Source: JAKFEW01 sp036675505 (GTDB taxonomy: Bacteria; Cyanobacteriota; Sericytochromatia; S15B-MN24; JAQBPE01). From it: a stretch of 10,801 nucleotides of DNA. The first letter of the stretch is position 1. Every line of letters begins with the position of its first letter. The translations under genes and the position numbers were made by a program. The notes under the pieces were generated by a model. That model made no database searches. It had not been told where the DNA came from and worked only from the letters and a program-made list of their open reading frames with translations. The DNA is taken from assembly GCA_036675505.1 (NCBI GenBank), contig JAKFEW010000098.1:1-10801 (forward strand). Reading direction: 5' to 3'. Positions 1-6,140 of this stretch are shown here, piece after piece.

Positions 1-977
1 GGCGGCGGCGGCGGCGGGCAGCCCGCCTGGCCGCCCTGCGGAGGTTGGCCCCCGGAAGGCGGCTGACCACCCGGCGGCCGCTGACCGCCAGGCGGCGGCC
101 CGCCCGCGCCAGGGCGCTGCGCGAGCTTCGCCTCGATGTCCGCGAGCGAGGCCTTGATGTCCTTGATGTCCTGGCGCAGCTCGTCGATCGAGGCCTTGAG
201 CTCGTCCACGGCGGCGATCAGGGCGTCGATCTTGGCGAGCACGTCGGCGCGGTCCGTGAAATCGGGCAGCTGCTCGACGGTCAGGTTGGCGTCGGCGGAC
301 TGGCGGGCGGTCTGGAACCGCGCGGGGTTCACCTCGCCGAGGTCGCCGCCGCTCAGGCCTTTCACGACGGCGGCCGTCACGAGCGTCGTCGCGGCGTCCA
401 CGTTGGCCGTCGCGCCGAGCTCGCTCGATTTCACGAGGCTCTGGTACACGGCCGTCTTGCCGTCCGTGGTGGCCGCCTCGACCACGATCACGAAGGAATA
501 GCCGGCGGGCACCTCGCTGATGGTGAAGTTGCCGCTCTCATCGGTGGTCACGCTGTCGAGGCCGGGGATGCGGCTGCCACCGGCGTCGGCCAGGTAGACT
601 TCGGCGCCGGCGAGCGGCGAGTTGGCGACCGCGAGCAGCCCGTAGCTCGCCTTCGTGGCGCCCACCGCGTTCAGGCCGCCCGCGGCGACGATGCTGCTGC
701 CGTTGTTGACGATCACGTTGCCGGCGCCCGCGGCGACGAGCTTGCCGCCGGCGTAGCTGCCCAACAGCGGCGTGGGGACGTTGAAGGCGCCCGTGATGAT
801 GGCGCGGGCGGCGTCCGCGTTGCCGGCGTTCTTGGTGGCCGCGGCGTTCGGCTTCGCCGCCGCGGTGGACGTCTTCTTGGGCGCGGTGGGTAGCTCCGCG
901 GCCGGGCAGCCGGTCAGGAGGCTCGCGGCCACGAGGGCGGCGGCGGCCGGTCGCATCATGACTCCGAAACGTTTCAC
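1..977 (-). CDS. Lipoprotein with carboxypeptidase-regulatory-like domain, coiled coil and PGGQ tail (3' end beyond window)
   Basis: Partial gene; the first 325 codons are present and the C-terminus lies past base 1. I translated it from a GTG at 977. That start has an ideal Shine-Dalgarno (GGAGGAGG, 5 nt away) and supplies the positively charged n-region MKRFG. ATGs at 959 and 956 are alternatives, but both are less well placed. The signal peptide ends in a lipobox L21-T-G-C24, so the protein is probably lipid-anchored. Residues about 75-107 are Gly/Asn-rich with short beta-like repeats. Residues about 117-168 fit a carboxypeptidase-regulatory-like (CarboxypepD_reg) beta-sandwich: SPLAGAEVYL, then TTDESGNFTISEVPAGYS. 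Residues about 243-286 form heptads (ELKASIDELRQDIKDIKASL) typical of a coiled coil. From about 289 the chain is Pro/Gly/Gln-rich, ending at the edge in poly-Pro. The function is unknown. The architecture suggests a surface or periplasmic structural or binding lipoprotein (inference). Confidence 0.85.
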   Translation of the reverse strand, partial: MKRFGVMMRPAAAALVAASLLTGCPAAELPTAPKKTSTAAAKPNAAATKNAGNADAARAIITGAFNVPTPLLGSYAGGKLVAAGAGNVIVNNGSSIVAAGGLNAVGATKASYGLLAVANSPLAGAEVYLADAGGSRIPGLDSVTTDESGNFTISEVPAGYSFVIVVEAATTDGKTAVYQSLVKSSELGATANVDAATTLVTAAVVKGLSGGDLGEVNPARFQTARQSADANLTVEQLPDFTDRADVLAKIDALIAAVDELKASIDELRQDIKDIKASLADIEAKLAQRPGAGGPPPGGQRPPGGQPPSGGQPPQGGQAGCPPPPP

Positions 978-982
978 TGGGT

Positions 983-990
983 CCTCCTCC
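983..990 (-). promoter_or_regulatory. Shine-Dalgarno site fixing a GTG start at 977
   Basis: On the minus strand GGAGGAGG is followed by ACCCA and then GTG. This is 5-nt spacing to GTG 977 but about 23 nt to ATG 959. It is the main reason for preferring the GTG start, which adds six residues (MKRFGV) to the signal peptide. A weaker GGAG (963-966) lies 3 to 6 nt before the two ATGs. Confidence 0.75.
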
Positions 991-1018
991 GCCACCCCGG
1001 GCCGGTCGGTGCTCCGCA

Positions 1019-1024
1019 CTTATA
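1019..1024 (-). promoter_or_regulatory. Candidate -10 element for the lipoprotein gene
   Basis: The minus strand reads TATAAG here, one mismatch from TATAAT and striking in such GC-rich DNA. It would start transcription near 1012 and give a leader of about 35 nt before the GTG at 977. No good -35 hexamer is visible at 16 to 18 bp, so this is only a candidate. Confidence 0.35.
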
Positions 1025-1203
1025 CCCCGAGCAGACAGCCGTCGCTTCGGCCTCCGGCGGCGGCCGGCTGGCGTCTTCAGCTTCGCCCTCTCGTCTGATA
1101 CCGACAATACGGGGCCGCGCGCTCAACGCGACTTCGCGCCGCTCAAGGCGGGGTTAATTCTGAAGCCCGCGCCACGCCGCTGGTTGAGCGGTTGGGGCGC
1201 TGC

Positions 1204-1236
1204 GCTGATACGCGGCTGATACGAAGCGGGATACGT
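1204..1236. repeat. Three direct repeats of 11 bp (GCTGATACGnn)
   Basis: The units are GCTGATACGCG (1204-1214), GCTGATACGAA (1215-1225) and a degenerate GCGGGATACGT (1226-1236), exactly head to tail. The 11-bp period is close to one helical turn, so the units would face the same side of the DNA, as operator arrays often do. The core CTGATAC recurs at 1095-1101. Whether a protein binds here is not shown by the sequence. Confidence 0.6.
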
Positions 1237-1261
1237 TGTCTCGCCGCGGCGCGCCACCTGC

Positions 1262-1717
1262 TCAGCGGTGGCGCTTCTTGCTGCGCGGCGCCTGGATGCG
1301 CCGGCCGCGGGCGAAGAGCAGCCTGGCGAGCGCCGACAGCGATGCGCTCGACTCGATCGGCACGTGCAGCCAGGCCGGGTCGTCGCCGCTGGCCGTCGCG
1401 CGGGCACGCAGGTCGTCGAACAGGACGCGCTCTTCGGGGGTCTCGCCCGAGACGTAGTCCCACTCCTCGGTCTTGAGGTTCAGGCTGGCTTCGAGGCCTT
1501 CCGGCGTGAGCGAGAGGGCCGCGAAGAAGCGATCGCCGGGCAGGTACGCGCGGTAGCTCCAGGTGTTGGTCGCCTCGGAGTGCATCCAGCGCCAGGTCGC
1601 GCCGAACTCCTTGCCCATCTCGACCACGCCGTCCCACAGCGCGACCTTCGGGCCGAGCGACCGGCCGAGTTCCTTGGTGCTGGGAGGGGTGCCGCGGGGC
1701 GTGGGTGTCTCGGTCAT
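1262..1717 (-). CDS. DUF3788-like small protein
   Basis: This gene encodes 151 residues with no signal peptide or membrane segment, so the product is probably cytoplasmic. The layout resembles my recollection of the DUF3788 family: an ALWD motif near residue 27, a W-x-YR-x-Y-x-P-x-x-RFF-x-A-L block at about 53-68, a repeated beta pattern LEASLNL at 75-81, and a closing WLHVPIESSASLSALARLL at about 117-134. This assignment is from memory and tentative. The molecular function of that family is unknown to me. The last 15 residues are basic (RGRRIQAPRSKKRHR), which could contact nucleic acid but may just be a tail. I chose ATG 1717. There is no evident Shine-Dalgarno, and a TAAAGT box sits 7 nt upstream. 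An in-frame GTG at 1726 is the alternative start. It is divergent from the 97-residue gene at 1787. Confidence 0.75.
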   Translation of the reverse strand: MTETPTPRGTPPSTKELGRSLGPKVALWDGVVEMGKEFGATWRWMHSEATNTWSYRAYLPGDRFFAALSLTPEGLEASLNLKTEEWDYVSGETPEERVLFDDLRARATASGDDPAWLHVPIESSASLSALARLLFARGRRIQAPRSKKRHR

Positions 1718-1724
1718 AGGTGCC

Positions 1725-1730
1725 ACTTTA
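1725..1730 (-). promoter_or_regulatory. Candidate -10 box 7 nt before the ATG (possible leaderless start)
   Basis: The minus strand reads TAAAGT, then GGCACCT, then the ATG at 1717. A TAnnnT box at this distance, with no Shine-Dalgarno between, is the arrangement seen at leaderless genes in other GC-rich bacteria. Whether this organism uses leaderless messages is not known from this window. Confidence 0.3.
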
Positions 1731-1786
1731 ACAGATGATCGTTCGGCGGGGCGAGGTCGGGCGGCCCATGTTATCGTGGAGCCGCC

Positions 1787-2080
1787 ATGACGACCCCCGA
1801 TGACCGGAGGGAACCAGCGAAGCTGGATCCCGCCGCCCGCTACCTGCCCGCAGGCTTCCCGCTCCCCGACCGCGAGTCGATGGTGCGGCTGCGCGAGAAC
1901 GTGGTCGGGCGGACGCGCACGAAGCACCCGCCGGAAGCCGCGGAGCTCGCGGCGCTGATCGCGGCGGACGAGGCGGGGATCGACCTGTCCGCGGTGGACG
2001 CGGACGAGGTCTGGGCGCAGCCGGCCGAGGAGCGCGAGGCGATTTTCCTCGCGATCGGCCGCCTGCTGGGCGAGCTCTAG
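1787..2080 (+). CDS. Hypothetical protein, 97 residues
   Basis: I do not recognise this family. The ATG at 1787 is preceded by GGAG with 7-nt spacing to it, and codon use matches the neighbours (G or C at most third positions), which supports a real gene. The product is acidic overall and probably soluble, with no signal peptide, membrane segment or cysteine. The first 30 residues look extended (PAARYLPAGFPLPDRES). Residues about 49-62 (PEAAELAALIAADE) and 79-96 (PAEEREAIFLAIGRLLGE) are predicted amphipathic helices. It is divergent from the DUF3788-like gene with 69 bp between and converges on ldhA. It may be a small regulator or structural protein, but nothing in the sequence decides this. 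Confidence 0.7.
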   Translation: MTTPDDRREPAKLDPAARYLPAGFPLPDRESMVRLRENVVGRTRTKHPPEAAELAALIAADEAGIDLSAVDADEVWAQPAEEREAIFLAIGRLLGEL

Positions 2081-2094
2081 CACCCGTTCGGGTG
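2081..2094. terminator. Short inverted repeat between convergent genes
   Basis: CACCCG-TT-CGGGTG starts immediately after the stop codon of the 97-residue gene and lies 17 bp from the end of ldhA. It can be read as a 5-bp stem with a GTTC tetraloop. The stem is short and no U-tract follows on either strand, so it is a weak terminator candidate for the convergent pair. Confidence 0.3.
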
Positions 2095-2111
2095 GGTGCC
2101 AGGGCGTCGGC

Positions 2112-3134
2112 TCAGACCCGGGCCGGGCCCGGTAGCGCCGTGTCCACGGCGTTCGGCGACGGCGCGCCGGCCGCCACCGCCGTCACGTTCGCGAGCGTCG
2201 TCTCGGCGATGTTGGCGAGCGCCGTCGCCGTCAGGAAGGCCTGGTGCCCGGTGACCAGCACGTTCGGGAAGGTCAACAGGCGCGCCAGCTCGTCGTCCTC
2301 CAGCGCGGCGTCCGAGTGGTCCTCGAAGAACACGCCCGCCTCGCGCTCGTACACGTCGAGGCCGGCCGCGCCCACCTGGCCGCGCTTGAGGCCGTCGATC
2401 AGGGCGCGGGTGTCCACGAGCCCGCCGCGGCTGGTGTTCACGAGCACCACGCCGGGCTTCATGCGGGCGATCGCCTCGGCGTCCACCAGGTGGCGCGTCG
2501 CGGGCGTGAGCGGCAGGTGCAACGAGATGATCTCGGCCTCGGCCATGAGCCGCTCCCAGTCGACGTATTCGGCGCCGAGCGCCCAGGCCCAGGCGGTGTC
2601 CGGCCGGGCGTCGTGGAGCAGCACCCGGCAGCCGAACCCGCGCATGATCGTCGCCATCACCCGGCCGATCTTGCCGGTGCCGGCCACGCCCACGGTCTTG
2701 CCATGCAGGTCGTAGCCGACCAGCCCGTCGAGGCCGAAGTTGCCCTCCCGCACGCGCGCATAGGCGCGGTGGAGCTTGCGGTTCAGGCAGAGCAGCAGCG
2801 CGACGGCGTGTTCCGCGACCGCGTGCGGGGAGTACTCGGGCACGCGCACCACCGCGAGGCCGAGCTCGCCGGCCGCCGCGACGTCCACGTTGTCGAAGCC
2901 CGCGCAGCGAAGCGCGATCACCCGCGTGCCGCCCGCCTGCAGGGTCGTGAGCACCGCGCGGTCGACGCAGTCGTTGACGAAGACCGAGACGGCGTCGAAC
3001 CCGCGCGCGAGCGCCGCCGTCTCGGCCGAGAGCCGGGACTCGAAGAAGACCAGCTCATGGCCGAAACGGTCGTCATTCGCCGCGAGCAGCGCGTGGCGGT
3101 CGTAGGCGTGGGTATCGAAGACGGCGATGCGCAT
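2112..3134 (-). CDS. ldhA: D-lactate dehydrogenase (NAD-dependent, LdhA type)
   Basis: Reduces pyruvate to D-lactate with NADH, in the cytoplasm, as the terminal step of mixed-acid fermentation. At 340 residues it is close to E. coli LdhA (329) and very similar along its whole length: FVND at 52-55, ALRCAGFDNVD at 74-84, VPEYSPHAVAEHA at 98-110, TSRGGLVD at 234-241, DVYERE at 260-265 and TGHQAFLT at 295-302. The Rossmann motif GTGKIG is at 152-157. The catalytic residues R236, E265 and H297 are all present, each one position on from R235, E264 and H296 of the E. coli enzyme. The FFED segment near 269-272 is characteristic of the LdhA branch as opposed to other 2-hydroxyacid dehydrogenases. 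I chose ATG 3134 because GGGAGGGG lies 8 nt upstream and family proteins begin with this MRIAVF strand. An ATG at 3167 would add 11 unlike residues. It lies 82 bp downstream of the CorA gene. Confidence 0.93.
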   Translation of the reverse strand: MRIAVFDTHAYDRHALLAANDDRFGHELVFFESRLSAETAALARGFDAVSVFVNDCVDRAVLTTLQAGGTRVIALRCAGFDNVDVAAAGELGLAVVRVPEYSPHAVAEHAVALLLCLNRKLHRAYARVREGNFGLDGLVGYDLHGKTVGVAGTGKIGRVMATIMRGFGCRVLLHDARPDTAWAWALGAEYVDWERLMAEAEIISLHLPLTPATRHLVDAEAIARMKPGVVLVNTSRGGLVDTRALIDGLKRGQVGAAGLDVYEREAGVFFEDHSDAALEDDELARLLTFPNVLVTGHQAFLTATALANIAETTLANVTAVAAGAPSPNAVDTALPGPARV

Positions 3135-3216
3135 CGGTCGGGCCCCTCCCGGCGGGCCGGAAGCCATCGTAGCGCGCCCGGCCGGCCGCCGGATCCGTAG
3201 CGGCCACGCACGCGGC

Positions 3217-4194
3217 CTAGATGTACCCCCGCCAGCGGAAGAGGCCGACGAGCACGAGCGAGGTGCCGGCCATCATCCACAGCGCGCCGTAGTAGCCGTA
3301 CTGGTGATTGAGCTCGGGCATGTAGGTGAAGTTCATGCCGTAGACGCCCGCGATCAGCGCACAGGTCATCAGGACGGTGGAAAGCACCGTGAGCTTCTTC
3401 ATCGTCTCGTTCGTGCGGTTCGAGACCGTCGACATGTAGAGGTCGACCGCCGAGGCCAGCACGTCGCGGTGGATGTCGATCGCGTCCGTCACGCGCATCA
3501 GGTGATCGAGCACGTCCTGGTAATAGACCACGGTGTTCGGGCCGAACCGCGAGCTGGGGCCGCGCATATGCACCAGGAAGATGTCGCGCATCGGCGTGAT
3601 CAGCCGGCGGACGGCGAGGGTCTGCTTCTTGAGCTGGCTGATCGACGTCAGCACGGCCTTGTCGTGCCCGTCCATGATGTCGTCCTCGAGCTTGTCGAGC
3701 CGGTCGGTGAGGGCGTCCACGACCGGGAAGTAGGTGTCGACGGCCGCGTCGATCACGAGGTAGGCCAGGTAGTGCGCCATGTCCGCCTCGAGCCCGGGCA
3801 CCGGCGCCCAGCGCTCCGCCGCGAGGGTCACGGCGGTGACCGGCCTGCGATGCACCGTCACGACGTAACGCTGGCCGAGGAACATGAGGAGCTCGCGGGT
3901 CTGAACCGGCCCGGTCCGCGGCACGGGCTGCACGAACTCGTAGAGGACCATGAAGTCGTGGTTCTCGTAGGTCTCGGATTTCGGGCGCTGGTGCTCGTGC
4001 AGGCAGTCCTCGAGGGTGAGCGCGTGGAAGCCGAACTCGGTGCGCAGCGACTCGAGGTCGGCCTCCGTCTGCTCCTCCACGTCGATCCAGACCACCTGGT
4101 TCGGCTCGTGCCGCAGCACCAACGCCTCGTCGAAGCGCGGCACGTCGCGGACGACGCCGGTGGTCGTGTCCATCGCGAGCACGAAGTTGATCAT
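3217..4194 (-). CDS. corA: CorA-family magnesium/cobalt transporter
   Basis: An inner-membrane divalent-cation channel, pentameric in the family, that mainly imports Mg2+. At 325 residues it has the expected order. A large cytoplasmic alpha/beta N-domain (about 1-150) contains LTLEDCLHEHQRPK at 59-72 and a beta strand RYVVTVHRRPV near 109-119. A long helical stalk follows (about 150-265), then two C-terminal membrane segments (about 268-288 and 302-318). The selectivity signature GMN is intact at 286-288 (VYGMNF), followed by the periplasmic loop with MPE. The chain ends in the short basic cytoplasmic tail FRWRGYI. No clear Shine-Dalgarno precedes ATG 4194. It follows the subtilase gene by 48 bp on the same strand, so co-transcription is likely, and ldhA comes 82 bp later. 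Transport of Co2+ or Ni2+ as well cannot be told from the sequence. Confidence 0.93.
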   Translation of the reverse strand: MINFVLAMDTTTGVVRDVPRFDEALVLRHEPNQVVWIDVEEQTEADLESLRTEFGFHALTLEDCLHEHQRPKSETYENHDFMVLYEFVQPVPRTGPVQTRELLMFLGQRYVVTVHRRPVTAVTLAAERWAPVPGLEADMAHYLAYLVIDAAVDTYFPVVDALTDRLDKLEDDIMDGHDKAVLTSISQLKKQTLAVRRLITPMRDIFLVHMRGPSSRFGPNTVVYYQDVLDHLMRVTDAIDIHRDVLASAVDLYMSTVSNRTNETMKKLTVLSTVLMTCALIAGVYGMNFTYMPELNHQYGYYGALWMMAGTSLVLVGLFRWRGYI

Positions 4195-4242
4195 GGCGCC
4201 ATGATCGCGCGTGCAGGCCGGCCTGGCTGTGACGCCGCTCCG

Positions 4243-5544
4243 CTACGGGCGGGTCGCGCGGTCGGCGTTGATCAGGCCCCAGCCGGACGCCTCGTCGAAG
4301 CCGGGGCCGCCCAGCTCGTCGCAGGTGGCGGCGAGCCGCGTGCGCACCTGGGAGCCTGCGAGGTTGGGGCTCTGCGCGAGCACGAGCGCCGCGAGCGCCG
4401 AGACCAGCGGGGAGGCCATCGAGGTGCCGGCCTGGCCGCCGTAATCCTTGGGCTTGCCGCCGCTCAGGGTCAGCCGGCAGTCGTAGGTGGGCAGCGTCGA
4501 GAGGATCAGCTCGCCTTCCTCCGAACCCGGCGCGCCGCCGCCGGGGGCGACCAGCACGAGGTCCTCGCCGCGGCTGGAGTAGCCGGCGATGCCGTCGAGC
4601 GCGGTGAAGCCGCCCACCGCCACGACGCCGGGGTAGGCGGCCGGGTAGTTCACCTTTTCGCCATCGTTGCCGGCCGCGATCACCACTGTCGCGTTGCGCG
4701 TGAAGGCGTGGTTGAGCGCCTCGAGCAGCAGCGGGCTGGGGTCGGGGCCGCCGATCGAGAGGTTGAGCACGCGCGCGCCCTTGTCGACGGCGTCCGTGAT
4801 GCCCTTGGCGATCGTCGCGTCGTCGGTCTCGCCGTCGTTCGCGGTGACCTTGATCGGCAGGATCGTGGCGTCCGGCGCGCCGCCGACCACGCCGATGCCG
4901 TTGTTCCGCAGCGCACCGACCAGCCCGCACACATGCGTGCCGTGGCCATGGCCGTCGCGCCCGTCGTAGTTCGTCTGGCCGATGACGTCGTGGCGATCGA
5001 AGGCCACGATCTCGTCGATCATCGGCATCAGGTGCGGCGCGAGGTCGGGGTGTTGCGGGTCCACGCCCGAGTCGATCACGGCGACGATCACGCCCTGGCC
5101 CGTGTTGCGCGCCCAGGCCTCGGGGAACTTCACGCGCTTGAGGTGCCACTGGCGGGGGAAGAGCGGGTCGTCGACCGGCTCGGCCTGGGCCACCCGGAAG
5201 GCCGGGACGCTGAATTCGCCGGGCTGGGCCAGGTCCGGCAGGCGGCGGCGGTGGTTGAGGTGGGCGAACTTCACGGCCGGTTCGGCGCCGAGCGCGGCGA
5301 TCGCCCCGGCCTCGCTGCCGGCCGCCACGCGCCACCACTCGGCGTGGGGCATCACGCGGACGACGGCGTCCGACGCGAACCGTGCGCGCAGCACGGCGCG
5401 GGTCGGCTCCGGCGTCTCGGGCTCGAACGCCACCACGATCTCGGCGGGCCGCGCGTCGCCCGTGGCGGGCAGGGGAGCCGATGGGGCGACCGCCTGGCAG
5501 GCGCCGAGCAGCAGGGGCAGGAGGATGAGTGAGCGGCGAGACAT
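4243..5544 (-). CDS. Subtilisin-like serine protease (S8), lipoprotein
   Basis: 433 residues. The N-terminus is a lipoprotein signal peptide with lipobox L13-G-A-C16, so the enzyme is probably anchored to a membrane facing outside the cytoplasm. Residues about 34-100 resemble an I9-type inhibitory prodomain (EIVVAF, then RVMPHAEWWRV), followed by a linker and the pre-catalytic DDPLFPRQWHL typical of fervidolysin-type subtilases. The catalytic triad is intact: D158 (AVIDSGVD), H201 (GHGTHVCG) and S375 (GTSMASP), with the oxyanion asparagine N293 (AAGND). The chain ends shortly after SGWGLINADRA, so there is no C-terminal extra domain. The ATG at 5544 has GGAG 7 nt upstream. It is first in a minus-strand run with the CorA and LdhA genes and divergent from the VOC gene. 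Substrates are unknown. A role in processing envelope or secreted proteins is inference. Confidence 0.93.
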   Translation of the reverse strand: MSRRSLILLPLLLGACQAVAPSAPLPATGDARPAEIVVAFEPETPEPTRAVLRARFASDAVVRVMPHAEWWRVAAGSEAGAIAALGAEPAVKFAHLNHRRRLPDLAQPGEFSVPAFRVAQAEPVDDPLFPRQWHLKRVKFPEAWARNTGQGVIVAVIDSGVDPQHPDLAPHLMPMIDEIVAFDRHDVIGQTNYDGRDGHGHGTHVCGLVGALRNNGIGVVGGAPDATILPIKVTANDGETDDATIAKGITDAVDKGARVLNLSIGGPDPSPLLLEALNHAFTRNATVVIAAGNDGEKVNYPAAYPGVVAVGGFTALDGIAGYSSRGEDLVLVAPGGGAPGSEEGELILSTLPTYDCRLTLSGGKPKDYGGQAGTSMASPLVSALAALVLAQSPNLAGSQVRTRLAATCDELGGPGFDEASGWGLINADRATRP

Positions 5545-5678
5545 GAAGGGGCTCCGAAGGCGCGGCCAGCGCCATCATACCCGGAATGGCCGCCTGGCTC
5601 CCCGCGGCTTGGCAAGCGCGTCGGCCGGATGGTCTACTGACGAGCGAGCCCCCCACCACGCAGGAGCCCGATCTGCCC
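5545..5678. promoter_or_regulatory. Divergent promoter region, subtilase and VOC gene
   Basis: This 134-bp spacer must carry promoters in both directions. For the plus strand, TTGGCA (5609-5614), an 18-bp spacer and TCTACT (5633-5638) make a plausible promoter with a start near 5645. For the minus strand, TATGAT (5574-5579) is a good -10 match with a start near 5567, but no convincing -35 is seen. No clear operator repeat is visible. Confidence 0.4.
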
Positions 5679-6125
5679 ATGTCTAACCTCATCCCCCACC
5701 TCGTCGTCCATGATGGCGCCGCCGCCCTCGACTTCTACGCCCAGGCCCTCGGCGCGCAGATCGTGGACCGCCACACCACGCCGGACGGCGCGAAGGTGGT
5801 GCATGGCGTGATGCTCATCGAAGGCGCCACCGTGTTCGTGTGCGACGATTTCGGCGACATGATGGGCCCGTGCGCCTCGCGCTCGCCCGAGGCGCTGCGC
5901 GGCACGAGCGTGACGTTGACGCTCAGCGTGCCCGACGCCGACGCGTCCCACCGGCGCCTGGTGGCGGCGGGCGGCACCTCCACGATGGAGGTGGCCGAGC
6001 AGTTCTGGGGCTCGCGCTACGGCAAGGCCGTCGATCCGTTCGGCCACGAGTGGGCCTTCAACACGCATGTCCGCGAGGTCGCGCCCGACGAGGTCAAGGC
6101 GGCGTCCGACCGCCACTTCGCCTAG
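5679..6125 (+). CDS. PhnB-like VOC superfamily protein
   Basis: 148 residues, cytoplasmic. It has the layout of the glyoxalase/bleomycin-resistance (VOC) superfamily, PhnB-like branch: IPHLVVHDGAAALDFYAQAL at 5-24, an HGVMLIEGATVFVCDD strand pair at 42-57, TLTLSVPDADASHRRLVAAG at 79-98, and the closing signature EQFWGSRYGKAVDPFGHEW at 107-125. Members of this branch are often annotated as glyoxalase or bleomycin-resistance proteins, but most have no proven reaction. I therefore call only the fold and not an activity. ATG 5679 is the start because homologs begin near this point; GGAG lies 12 nt upstream, rather far. An in-frame ATG at 5586 would add 31 unlike residues. The chrA gene follows 15 bp later in the same frame after the stop, and the two are probably co-transcribed. 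Confidence 0.88.
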   Translation: MSNLIPHLVVHDGAAALDFYAQALGAQIVDRHTTPDGAKVVHGVMLIEGATVFVCDDFGDMMGPCASRSPEALRGTSVTLTLSVPDADASHRRLVAAGGTSTMEVAEQFWGSRYGKAVDPFGHEWAFNTHVREVAPDEVKAASDRHFA

Positions 6126-6140
6126 GCCCGGCCGGATCGC

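Larger units (their letters stand above)
978..1261. other. Longest non-coding stretch of the window (284 bp)
   Basis: This stretch lies between the end of the DUF3788-like gene (1262) and the lipoprotein start (977), both on the minus strand. Frames on both strands here give only Arg/Pro/Ala-rich translations without family resemblance. It holds the lipoprotein ribosome-binding site, a TATAAG box (1019-1024) and an 11-bp triple direct repeat (1204-1236). A related CTGATAC occurs alone at 1095-1101. I see no RNA gene or classical terminator. Confidence 0.6.

Noticed and set aside
45..893. A plus-strand frame of 282 codons opposite the lipoprotein gene
   Set aside because: Low-complexity Arg/Gly/Val/Ala translation opposite a gene with signal peptide, lipobox and domain structure on the minus strand.
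1123..1407. Small minus-strand frames extending into the 978-1261 gap
   Set aside because: Arg/Ala/Pro-rich, overlap the DUF3788-like gene in another frame and have no ribosome-binding site.
3127..5532. An uninterrupted plus-strand frame of 801 codons
   Set aside because: It is antisense to CorA and the S8 protease, both with intact motifs, and its translation is Arg/His/Val/Ala-rich low complexity, as expected from the reverse of GC-rich coding DNA.
2918..5692. A minus-strand open frame of 924 codons overlapping three genes
   Set aside because: Its translation is Arg/Pro/Ala-rich and out of frame with the recognisable subtilase, CorA and LdhA proteins. It results from high GC depleting stop codons.
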